The notes under the pieces: model-generated | What the model was told of the DNA's origin: nothing | Databases searched by the model: none | The model's input: only the letters and a program-made list of their open reading frames with translations | Position numbers and translations under genes: made by a program | NCBI GenBank assembly: GCA_001897515.1 | Contig: MKTA01000018.1 | Coordinates: 124,001-188,000 of the forward strand | From: Bacteroidetes bacterium 41-46 | GTDB lineage: Bacteria > Bacteroidota > Bacteroidia > Bacteroidales > UBA932 | Length of the DNA stretch: 64,000 nt | Direction: 5' to 3' | Part shown: positions 9,675-19,100 of the stretch, in pieces | Numbering within the stretch: position 1 is the stretch's first letter | Layout: the number at the start of each line of letters is the position of its first letter

Positions 9675-11643
9675 ACTTTGGCAGGATGATCCATGGCTTG
9701 AGCCCTGGAAAAAGGATATCTGGAGACGCCATCAGGCCACAGCAATCAGGATGGCGGAGCTCTCCCGCGGGAGTGAGCGTCTCTCCGATTATGCCAACAA
9801 CCATCTCTATTACTGTACCCATATAGAGGGGGACGAAAGGATTTTCAGAGAGTGGGCTCCCAATGCAACCGCTATACACCTCATTTGCGATAGAAACGGT
9901 TGGAGAAGGGATTCGGCCTATGCCTTCAAATCAACAGGAGACGGGAACTGGGAACTAAGACTCCCTTCAGACCTGCTTGTCCATGGAGATTGCTATAAAT
10001 GGCTGGTGGAGTGGAGCGGGGGAGAGGGAGAACGTATCCCTGCATATGCAGAGAGAGCTGTCCAGGATATGGAGACAAAGATTTTCTCTGCTCAGATTTG
10101 GGACAGAGGGAGGTACAAATGGAGGCACAGGCGGTCGGCCATTAGTGGAGATCCCCTTATTTACGAGGCCCATATAGGAATGGGCACAGAGGAGTACGAA
10201 GTTGGTTCCTACAACAATTTTAGAGAGAAGATCCTGCCATATATTGCTGATACAGGATACAACACAATACAGTTAATGGCAATTCAGGAGCACCCCTACT
10301 ACGGATCATTTGGATATCAGGTCTCCAGTTTTTTTGCCCCCAGTTCAAGGTTTGGAACGCCTGACGAGCTGAAAATGCTTATTGACGAAGCACATGGACT
10401 TGGCCTGAGAGTGATTCTTGATATAGTTCACTCTCACTCAGTCAACAATACAGCCGAGGGAATCTCAGAGCTGGACGGCACACCTGACCTCTATTTCCAC
10501 TCAGGTGAGAGGGGAATGCACCCGGCCTGGGGATCAAGGTGCTTTAATTACGGTAAAGATCAGGTGGTTGCTTTTCTACTTTCAAATTGTAAATTTTGGC
10601 TTGAAGAGTACCATTTTGACGGATTCCGTTTTGATGGTATAACCAGCATGCTCTACTACGACCATGGTCTGGGTAAGAGCTTTACAGATTACTCATCCTA
10701 TTTTTCCGGTAATATTGATGATGACGCTTTTATCTATCTTGCTATGGCAAATAGAGTTATAAAAGAGTGCAATCCTGCAGCAATCACAATAGCAGAGGAT
10801 GTAAGCGGACTTCCCGGTCTGGCGTCTCAATTTCTTAGCGGAGGAGCTGGATTTGATTATCGCATGAGTATGGGTGTGGCAGATTACTGGATTAAGATTA
10901 TAAAGGAGCGCAGAGATGAGGACTGGAATATGGGTGAACTCTACCACGAGCTCACGAGCAAGAGAGATGACGAGCGAACCATTAGCTATGCCGAGTGCCA
11001 TGATCAGGCTATGGTTGGAGACAAAACAATTATTTTCCGGCTTCTGGATGCTGAGATGTACACATCTATGGAGCGAAGTGCTTCAAGCATAACACTTGAC
11101 AGAGGTGTTGCACTGCATAAAATAATAAGACTGATTACGGCATCTGCTGCGGGTGACGGCTATTTAACCTTTATGGGTAATGAATTCGGCCATCCGGAGT
11201 GGATTGATTTTCCAAGAGAGGGGAATGGATGGTCATATCACTATGCAAGACGCCAATGGAGTCTGGCTCACAATCCCCTGCTGAAATACTCAGAGCTGCT
11301 TGCCTTTGAAAAGGAGCTGCTTAAACTAATTAAGCGAGAGAAGATTTATAGAGAGAGACCAGTTAAGGTGTATCAGCACGATGAACGCCAATTGCTGGCA
11401 TATACCAGGGGAGATCTGCTATTTGCATTCAACTTTAGCCCCACAAACTCTTATCCCGGACTTAGGATTGATCTTCCGCCGGGTAGTTATAAACACCTCC
11501 TTGACACAGATATGAAAAGGTTTGGAGGATTTGGAAGGGTTGCCCAAGGGGAGAGACACATTTCGCTTAAGGATGGGATCTCTGACTACATCTCGGTTTA
11601 TCTCCCATCCAGATGCGCAATTGTCTTAAAAAAAGGAAGATGA
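9661..11643 (+). CDS. GH13 1,4-alpha-glucan branching-type enzyme
   Basis: The 660-residue enzyme has an N-terminal CBM48-type domain (about 40-150, with FREWAPNATAIHLICD) and a GH13 barrel. The conserved regions are visible: DIVHSHSV (region I), GFRFDGITSM with nucleophile Asp325, TIAEDVSG with acid/base Glu379, and AECHDQ with Asp448. The order and the DGFRFDGITSMLY motif are those of eukaryote-like glycogen branching enzymes (GlgB/GBE1 type). Its role would be to introduce alpha-1,6 branches during glycogen synthesis. It is the first of five consecutive glycogen genes. Its start lies inside the end of xseB, so the two are translationally linked. Confidence 0.88.
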   Translation: MEELKLWQDDPWLEPWKKDIWRRHQATAIRMAELSRGSERLSDYANNHLYYCTHIEGDERIFREWAPNATAIHLICDRNGWRRDSAYAFKSTGDGNWELRLPSDLLVHGDCYKWLVEWSGGEGERIPAYAERAVQDMETKIFSAQIWDRGRYKWRHRRSAISGDPLIYEAHIGMGTEEYEVGSYNNFREKILPYIADTGYNTIQLMAIQEHPYYGSFGYQVSSFFAPSSRFGTPDELKMLIDEAHGLGLRVILDIVHSHSVNNTAEGISELDGTPDLYFHSGERGMHPAWGSRCFNYGKDQVVAFLLSNCKFWLEEYHFDGFRFDGITSMLYYDHGLGKSFTDYSSYFSGNIDDDAFIYLAMANRVIKECNPAAITIAEDVSGLPGLASQFLSGGAGFDYRMSMGVADYWIKIIKERRDEDWNMGELYHELTSKRDDERTISYAECHDQAMVGDKTIIFRLLDAEMYTSMERSASSITLDRGVALHKIIRLITASAAGDGYLTFMGNEFGHPEWIDFPREGNGWSYHYARRQWSLAHNPLLKYSELLAFEKELLKLIKREKIYRERPVKVYQHDERQLLAYTRGDLLFAFNFSPTNSYPGLRIDLPPGSYKHLLDTDMKRFGGFGRVAQGERHISLKDGISDYISVYLPSRCAIVLKKGR

Positions 11644-11695
11644 AACAGTTTCTTAACATTTTTTTTGTTAAATTGCACAGATAAACATTAACCCT

Positions 11696-13630
11696 ATGGC
11701 CTACTTACAATTCAACAAGGGAGAGCTGGTAAATTTGGAGTACTCGCTCAAAAGAGAGGTGCTCTCCACGAACCACGCCGGCGGATACATGAATACTACA
11801 ATAGTTTGCTGCAATACAAGAAAGTATCACGGATTACTGGTCCTGCCTGTAGCAAACTTCAATAATGATAAGTTTGTACTCCTCTCATCCTTAGATGAGT
11901 CTCTTATACAGCACGGAAAAGCTTTTAACCTCGGAATACACAGATACGGAGATGTTTATGAGCCCAGAGGTCACAAATATATCAGAGATTTTGAGATAGA
12001 CAAATGTATAACCATAACCTACAGGGTTGGTGGAATGGTTTTAAGGAAGGAGATGATGCTGGCAAACAATAAGGCACAATATTTTTCAAGATATACGTTG
12101 CTTGAGGCAAACTCACCAACCATTCTGCAACTTAAACCTTTTCTGGCCTTCAGACATATTCATACTCTGTCAAAAACAAATATGGATGCAGAGAGAAGTT
12201 CCCGGGAGATACCCGGAGGGAGGGCATTCAGAATGTATGAGGGCTTTCCGGACCTTAACCTTCAGTTGTCTGTAAAGTCTGATTTTATCTCAAATCCTGA
12301 CTGGTACTATAACATTGAATACAAAGAGGAGAGGAGGAGAGCGTATGAGTCAACAGAGGATCTCTTTGTGCCCGGTTACTTTGAACTACCTATTAAGAAG
12401 GGGCAGTCAATTATCTTTTCAGCTTCAACAAATGTTGAGAAGCCGGCAGGCTTAAAAGCCGGGTTTGAGAAGTACAAAGAGGCAAGAAGCAGCAGAGAGA
12501 GCTTTGAGAGCTGTCTGAAGATTGCATCAAAACAGTTTATAGTTTCAGATGGAGACAAACTTTCAATATACGCAGGCTACCCGTGGCTAGACAAAAATTC
12601 AAGAGAGACACTTCTTGCCCTTCCGGGAATTGCACTCTGGGGCTTAGGCGACAAACAAAAGTTTAATAAAATACTGGAGGATTTTATAGCGCGAGAGGGC
12701 AGTTTCCCTGACTCAGGCGGCGTCAAACCGGATGTCCCTTTATGGCTCATTTGGAACATTCAGCAGTACTCCATTTACACAGGAAGCACCAAGGGTGTAT
12801 GGCGGGATGCCGGCGGTATTATTAAGGATATTCTCCAAAGGTACAGAGAGGCAAAAGATGGGAGTAGCGTTGTCCTGCATGGGAACGGTCTTCTGTGGGC
12901 AGAGAGGAGAGGGGTTGCACTTAGCTGGATGGATGCCTATGTAAACGGAGCGCCGGTTACTGAAAGGGAGGGTTACCAGGTTGAGCTGAATTCATTATGG
13001 TATAATGCAATTTCATTTGCTCTTGAACTTGCGTCTGCAGCAAAGGAGAGAAGTTTTACTGAGGAGTGGGAGCCGTTGAGAAAACAGGTGGCAAAGAGTT
13101 TTGTTAAGGCCTTCTGGATTGAGCATGGTGATTATCTGGCAGACTATGTCGGACATGAAGGGCAGAATAAATGCGTAAGACCAAATCAGTTATTTACATG
13201 TTCATTTCCTTATTCCCCTTTGACAGAGGTTCAGAGATCCCATGTGCTCAAGAGGGTTCAGCAGGAACTTTTAACAGAGAGAGGTATCAGGACACTTTCA
13301 CCGGTTAGTCCCCATTTCAAAGGGGAGTACGACGGAGATGAGTTCAGCCGAAACTCGGCTTACCACATGGGAACAGCACGTCCATGGCTGCTTGGTTTTT
13401 ATATTGATGCAAATTTTAAACTGCACGGTAATGCCTTTTTAACAAAAGCAGAGGATCTTATCTCTGCATTTGAGGAGGATGTGCAGATTCACTGCATAGG
13501 ATCAGTATCTGAGGTTTACGACGGAGACCCTCCGCATCAGCCTCACGGGTGCACCTCATACTCCATTAGCGTTGCATCTTTACTTTGGGCGATGAGAATT
13601 ATTGAGAACCATAAAAACAGGAAGATATGA
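11696..13630 (+). CDS. Glycogen debranching enzyme (amylo-alpha-1,6-glucosidase, GH133)
   Basis: The 644-residue protein carries the N-terminal domain of bacterial debranchers (FNKGELVNLEYSLKREVLSTNHAGGYMNTTIVCCNTRKYHGLLV). A C-terminal (alpha/alpha)6 barrel follows, with YPWLDKNSRETLLALPGI, SWMDAYVNGAPVTEREGYQVELNSLWYNA and HPHGCTSYSISVASLLW-like motifs. It should hydrolyse alpha-1,6 linked glucose stubs of glycogen. It follows the branching enzyme after a 52-nt gap and overlaps the next gene by 4 nt (ATGA), as expected in an operon. Confidence 0.88.
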   Translation: MAYLQFNKGELVNLEYSLKREVLSTNHAGGYMNTTIVCCNTRKYHGLLVLPVANFNNDKFVLLSSLDESLIQHGKAFNLGIHRYGDVYEPRGHKYIRDFEIDKCITITYRVGGMVLRKEMMLANNKAQYFSRYTLLEANSPTILQLKPFLAFRHIHTLSKTNMDAERSSREIPGGRAFRMYEGFPDLNLQLSVKSDFISNPDWYYNIEYKEERRRAYESTEDLFVPGYFELPIKKGQSIIFSASTNVEKPAGLKAGFEKYKEARSSRESFESCLKIASKQFIVSDGDKLSIYAGYPWLDKNSRETLLALPGIALWGLGDKQKFNKILEDFIAREGSFPDSGGVKPDVPLWLIWNIQQYSIYTGSTKGVWRDAGGIIKDILQRYREAKDGSSVVLHGNGLLWAERRGVALSWMDAYVNGAPVTEREGYQVELNSLWYNAISFALELASAAKERSFTEEWEPLRKQVAKSFVKAFWIEHGDYLADYVGHEGQNKCVRPNQLFTCSFPYSPLTEVQRSHVLKRVQQELLTERGIRTLSPVSPHFKGEYDGDEFSRNSAYHMGTARPWLLGFYIDANFKLHGNAFLTKAEDLISAFEEDVQIHCIGSVSEVYDGDPPHQPHGCTSYSISVASLLWAMRIIENHKNRKI

Positions 13631-14919
13631 AGGTACTGATGTTTGGATGGGAGTTCCCTCCCCACATCTCAGGGGGGTTGGGTACGGCCTGTTACGGCTT
13701 GACGAAGGGTCTTTCAAATTCGGGAGTGGAGGTTCTGTTTGTAATGCCCTCTGCCTCCGGGGATGAAGATCAACGGGCTGTAAAAATAATTAACGCCAGC
13801 GAAGTGGAAATCTCACAGAGAGTAACAGATGTCAGGAGCTTTTTGGAGAATGTACAGTTCCTAAGAGTAGGAACAAATATGGTTCCCTACCTGACCCCTG
13901 AGGAGTTTACCGAGATGGTGGAGAAGAGTAAAAAGGGGCAGGTAAAGGAGTATAAAAATTTTCTTGGTCAGAAATTTAAATTCTCCGGAAAGTATGGTTC
14001 AAACCTTATGGAGGAGGTATCCAGATACGCCATGGTTGCAGCAGAGATTGCATCACAGTATGAATTTGACATTATTCACGCCCACGACTGGCTAACCTAC
14101 ATGGCCGGGGTTGCTGCAAAAAAGCTTACAGGTAAACCACTTGTGGTGCACATGCACGCAACAGAGTTTGACAGGAGCGGGGAGAACATAAACACCCTTG
14201 TTTATGATCTTGAAAAAAGGGGGATGAGGGAGGCCGATATGGTTATTGCAGTTAGCAATCTTACCAGAAATATTGTGATCAACAAATATGGAATTCACCC
14301 CTCAAAGGTTGTTACAGTTCATAATGCCGTTGATTTTGACGGATTTGAGCAGGTGGAGATTGATAATAGAATTGATGAAAAGATAGTAACATTTCTTGGC
14401 AGAATAACTTACCAGAAGGGGCCTGAATACTTTATTGAGGCGGCGGCAAAGGTACTGAAGAGATACCCCAACGTTCGCTTTGTCATGGCCGGAAGCGGGG
14501 ACCTGCTAAATAGATCCATCAGGAGGGTAGCCAAGTTAGGGATTGCAACAAAGTTCCATTTTACAGGATTCTTACGGGGTGAAGATGTGAAGAGGATGTT
14601 TGCATTTTCAGATGTTTATGTAATGCCGTCAGTATCGGAACCATTTGGAATATCACCGCTGGAGGCTATGAGATCAAATGTTCCAACCATTATATCAAAG
14701 CAGAGCGGAGTGGCGGAAGTTCTGCATCACGCCATAAAGGTAGATTTCTGGGATATAGATGCGCTTGCAGACGCAATATACGGACTACTGGCATACCCTG
14801 CGCTGGGTCAAATGGTCACAAAACATGGCCTTGACGAGGTTAATGCCCTGAGATGGGACACTGCAGCGCTCCAGATTAAAGATATTTACGCTCAACTGAC
14901 AAAAAACCAGCTGTTATGA
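13627..14919 (+). CDS. GT4-family glycosyltransferase, glycogen synthase-like
   Basis: The 430-residue GT-B enzyme begins MKVLMFGWEFPPHISGGLGT, resembling starch/glycogen synthases. The nucleotide-sugar site shows as FLGRITYQKGPEYFIEAA followed by the E-x7-E motif in SVSEPFGISPLEAM. It belongs to the family routinely found between debrancher and GH57 genes in Bacteroidota glycogen clusters. The exact donor (ADP- or UDP-glucose) and whether it elongates or primes glycogen cannot be read from sequence. It overlaps both neighbours by 4 nt. Confidence 0.8.
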   Translation: MKVLMFGWEFPPHISGGLGTACYGLTKGLSNSGVEVLFVMPSASGDEDQRAVKIINASEVEISQRVTDVRSFLENVQFLRVGTNMVPYLTPEEFTEMVEKSKKGQVKEYKNFLGQKFKFSGKYGSNLMEEVSRYAMVAAEIASQYEFDIIHAHDWLTYMAGVAAKKLTGKPLVVHMHATEFDRSGENINTLVYDLEKRGMREADMVIAVSNLTRNIVINKYGIHPSKVVTVHNAVDFDGFEQVEIDNRIDEKIVTFLGRITYQKGPEYFIEAAAKVLKRYPNVRFVMAGSGDLLNRSIRRVAKLGIATKFHFTGFLRGEDVKRMFAFSDVYVMPSVSEPFGISPLEAMRSNVPTIISKQSGVAEVLHHAIKVDFWDIDALADAIYGLLAYPALGQMVTKHGLDEVNALRWDTAALQIKDIYAQLTKNQLL

Positions 14920-16175
14920 AAAAAAGCATTTGCATATATTTCCAAGTTCACCAACCCGACAGACTCAGACTGTACAGATTCTTTGACATTGGCAGAGAGT
15001 CTTGGTACTATGATGATTTCGCCAACAGAACAATACTGCAAAGAGTTGCCGAGAGGTGCTATCTGCCGGCAAACAGGATAATTCTTGAGTTGATTAAAAA
15101 GCACAAAGGTGCATTCAGGCTTACTTACTCAATATCAGGAGTGGTATTAGAGCAGTTTGAAAAATATACGCCTCAGGTTATAGAGAGCTTCAAAGAGCTG
15201 GCAAAGACAGGTTGCGTTGAGTTTCTTGCCGAGACTTACGCCCACTCTCTCTCTTCACTTGTTTGCGAGGAGGAGTTCAGGAGACAGGTGAAGATGCACT
15301 CAGAAAAAATTGAGGAGCTGTTCGGAAAGAAACCGGCAATATTCAGAAATACGGAGCTTATCTATTCGGATAAAATAGGGTCACTTGTTGCCGATATGGG
15401 ATTCAAAGGCATGCTGACAGAGGGGGCAAAACACATCCTTGGCTGGAAGAGCCCAAACTATCTCTACACAAACTCTCTAAATCCAAGGTTAAAGCTTCTG
15501 CTTAAAAACTTCCAGCTGAGCGATGATATTGCCTTTAGGTTTTCTGACAGATCCTGGGAGAACTGGCCGCTTACGGCAGACAAATACATAACTTGGCTCT
15601 CACGCTCGCTGGAGAGAGAGGAGATAGTAAACCTCTTTATGGATTACGAAACATTTGGCGAGCATCAGCAAGAGTCCACGGGTATCTTTAAATTTCTTGA
15701 GCATTTACCTGGTGCAATTCTCTCCCAGACAAATTTTGAATTCCTTACTGTATCAGAGGCCTGTAAGAAGCACCAGCCGGTTGCTCCGCTTCATGTTCCA
15801 TATGCAATCTCCTGGGCAGATGAGGAGAGGGATACAAGTGCATGGCTCGGAAACGAACTGCAGAATGAGGCTTTCGGAAAACTCTACGAGGTGAGGGAGC
15901 AGGTTGCAGAATCAGGAGACCCGGACCTTGCAGCAGATTTTCTAAAGCTTCAGGAGAGCGACCACTTTTACTATATGTGCACAAAATTCTTCTCGGACGG
16001 GGCAGTGCACAAATATTTCAACCCCTACGATACTCCTTACGAGGCCTTTATTAATTATATGAATGTTTTGAGCGACTTTTTGGTGAGAGTGCAGAAACGT
16101 TCTCTGGCCACAATGGTAAAAAGTGGAACAGAAATTGCAGTTAAAAAGGGCTCAAAAAAGTTAAAAGGCAGATAA
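14916..16175 (+). CDS. GH57-family alpha-amylase / glucanotransferase
   Basis: The 419-residue protein shows GH57 hallmarks: SICIYFQVHQPDRLRLYRFF at the N-terminus, FRNTELIYSDKIG with the candidate nucleophile Glu, and FMDYETFGEHQ with the acid/base Asp. GH57 enzymes hydrolyse or rearrange alpha-1,4-glucans and retain configuration. No signal peptide is seen, so it should act in the cytoplasm on stored glycogen. It starts within the stop of the GT4 gene and ends 6 nt before the GT3-GT35 fusion. Confidence 0.85.
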   Translation: MKKSICIYFQVHQPDRLRLYRFFDIGRESWYYDDFANRTILQRVAERCYLPANRIILELIKKHKGAFRLTYSISGVVLEQFEKYTPQVIESFKELAKTGCVEFLAETYAHSLSSLVCEEEFRRQVKMHSEKIEELFGKKPAIFRNTELIYSDKIGSLVADMGFKGMLTEGAKHILGWKSPNYLYTNSLNPRLKLLLKNFQLSDDIAFRFSDRSWENWPLTADKYITWLSRSLEREEIVNLFMDYETFGEHQQESTGIFKFLEHLPGAILSQTNFEFLTVSEACKKHQPVAPLHVPYAISWADEERDTSAWLGNELQNEAFGKLYEVREQVAESGDPDLAADFLKLQESDHFYYMCTKFFSDGAVHKYFNPYDTPYEAFINYMNVLSDFLVRVQKRSLATMVKSGTEIAVKKGSKKLKGR

Positions 16176-16181
16176 ACAGCT

Positions 16182-19100
16182 ATGTCAGAAAAAATACAGA
16201 TGCACCCCGACTATTTGTTTGAGGTGAGTTGGGAGGTGTGTAATAAGGTAGGCGGGATACATACGGTTATCGCAACGAAGGCTCCGTACCTCACCGGAAT
16301 TAAGGAGGGAAACCATATATACATAGGACCGGATGTGTGGAGAGAGACTGAGGTAAATCCGGAGTTCAGCGAAGATCCGGCTCTGTTCAAATCATGGAGG
16401 GCTAAAGCAGCAGAGGAGGGTGTCAGAGTCAGAACAGGAAGGTGGAATATCCCCGGCTCTCCGATAGCCATTCTGACAGATTTCAGCCCTTTTATAACAA
16501 AAAAGGATGAGATTCTGACGAATTTTTGGAAAAAATTTGGTGTTGACTCTCTTAGCGGTCATTGGGACTATATTGAGAGTGCTCTATTTGGGTACGCTGC
16601 CGGCAGGGCAATTGAGAGTTTTGTAAAATACAACCTCTCTCCCAGTCATAGAATTGCAGCCCATTTTCATGAATGGATGACAGGGGCTGGTCTTCTGCAC
16701 TTAAAAGAGAGCAAATTACCTATAGCCAAAGTATTCACAACCCACGCAACAACAGTTGGACGCTCAATAGCGGGCAACAATCTTCCCCTTTACGAAAGAG
16801 AGAGGTGGGGAGATCCAGATAAGAGAGCTGCTGAGTTAAATGTTACTGCGAAGCATTCGCTTGAAAAGAGAGCAGCTATAGAGGCGGACATCTTTACCAC
16901 AGTCAGCGATCTGACAGCATCTGAGTGTGCCCATTTTTTGGGCAGAGAACCGGAGGTGGTTACTCCAAACGGCTTTGACCCAAAAATTGCACCGGAAGGA
17001 GATGCATTAAAGAGTCTAAGAGGTGAAAACAGAGAGCTCCTCAAGAGAGTAGCAGGAGCAATGACAGGAGGCTTAATTGGTGATAATACGCTATTTCTGG
17101 GGACTAGCGGAAGATATGAATTTAGGAATAAAGGGCTTGATCTTTTTCTGGACTCACTTGCAATTTTAAGAGAGTTAAAACCTGAGAGGGATATTGTAGC
17201 ATTTATCTTTGTTCCTGCAGGACACAACGGCCCAAACAGAGAGCTGCTGGCAAAGATGGAGGGCGGTGGAGATTTCAGGACAAACATTACCCATCTTTTA
17301 AGTGAACCTGAATGGGATCCGATTGTCAGGAAAGTCAGGGAGCTTAAGTTGAACAACAAACCGGAAGATAGAGTAAAGGTACTTTTTGTACCCTCTTATC
17401 TCAATGGAAACGATGGAGTTTTCAATAAAAGGTATTATGACCTGCTTTCGGCTTTAGACCTTACACTCTTTCCCTCATATTATGAGCCATGGGGTTATAC
17501 TCCTCTGGAGAGTCTTGCCTTCTCAGTTCCTGCCATAACTACCAATCTTGCGGGATTTGGATTGTGGATAAAGGAGCATATGGGGGATGGACATTTGGGA
17601 GTTGAGATTGTTGACAGGAGTGACAGCAACTATACAGAGGCTGCATCCAGAATAGCAGAGATTATTCTAGGCATGACAAAAGAGAGCGAGTCTGAGGCTG
17701 AAAAAAGGAGAGAGGGGGCAAAGAGGGCCTCAGAGACGGCATTATGGGAAAAACAGATAGATAAATATAATAAAGCATATTCAATGGCACTTCAAAATAT
17801 ATCAGGAGAGAACTCTGGATTTGTACAGACACACGACGAAAGGGACAGACTTAGCTTCAAGGTTAACGTGGCAAACTCGCCAAACTGGTCCTCAATAATA
17901 ATCAACAAACAGTTACCAGAGAGGATCAAAGCTCTGGATACAATTTCAAAAAACCTTTGGTGGAGCTGGAATGAAGAGGCTATTGAACTCTTTAAGATGG
18001 TTGACCTAGATCTCTGGAGAGAGAGCCATGGTAATCCCATCATGATGCTTGATGCAGTGACTCTCAGCAAAGCAAGAGAGCTGGCAAAGGATCCAAAGTT
18101 CCTGAGAAAACTTGACTCAGTTTATGCAAGTTTTAACGAATACATGGCTGCAAGGCCAGATCAGGAAGAGGCCACTGTATCCTACTTTAGTATGGAGTAC
18201 GGACTTGACCAGTCGCTAAAGATTTACTCTGGCGGGTTAGGTATACTGGCAGGAGACTATCTTAAAGAGTCAAGCGACAAACTGGTTCCTATAACAGGAG
18301 TTGGGCTCCTGTACAGATATGGATACTTTACTCAGAAGCTATCCTCTTCCGGGGATCAGGTCGCTGAATATGAGGCCCAGGATTTTACGAAGTTGCCTGT
18401 GTCACCGGTGAGGGATATTGAGGGTAACTGGATTATTGTAAGCGTAGCACTACCGGGAAGAGTGCTTAAGGCCAGAGTCTGGAGGGCAGATGTAGGTAGA
18501 ACCCCACTCTATCTTCTTGATACAGACTTTGAGGAGAACACTCCTGAGGACAGAACAATAACCCACCACCTCTACGGCGGGGACCTTGAGAACAGATTAA
18601 AACAGGAGATGCTGTTAGGTATAGGAGGTATTAGAGCCCTGAGGATGCTTGGGGTAGAGTCAGATGTTTACCATTGTAACGAGGGTCACGCAGCATTCAT
18701 AGGATTGGAGAGGCTTCGTGAATATATAAACGATAAGAATCTTACATATATGGAGGCACTTGAGGTTGTCAGGGCATCATCCCTGTTCACAACCCACACC
18801 CCTGTTCCTGCCGGACACGACTCCTTTCCGGAGGATTTACTAAGGGGTTACATGTCCCACTACCCTTCCAGACTCAAGATTTCATGGGAGATGATGATGT
18901 CGCTGGGTAAAATTGATCCCTCAAACCCTAACGAGAAGTTCTCAATGAGCAATCTGGCATGTAACCTCTCACAAGAGGTGAATGGTGTGAGCTGGCTTCA
19001 CGGAAAGGTGAGCAGAGATATACTTGCTCCGCTATGGCCCGGTTATCTGCCAGAAGAGCTACATGTGGGACACGTAACAAATGGAGTTCACTACCCAACA

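Noticed and set aside
11653-11671. TTAACA/TGTTAA dyad as a terminator before the debranching enzyme
   Set aside because: Six-bp AT arms around a run of T are too weak; more likely chance in an AT-rich gap inside an operon.
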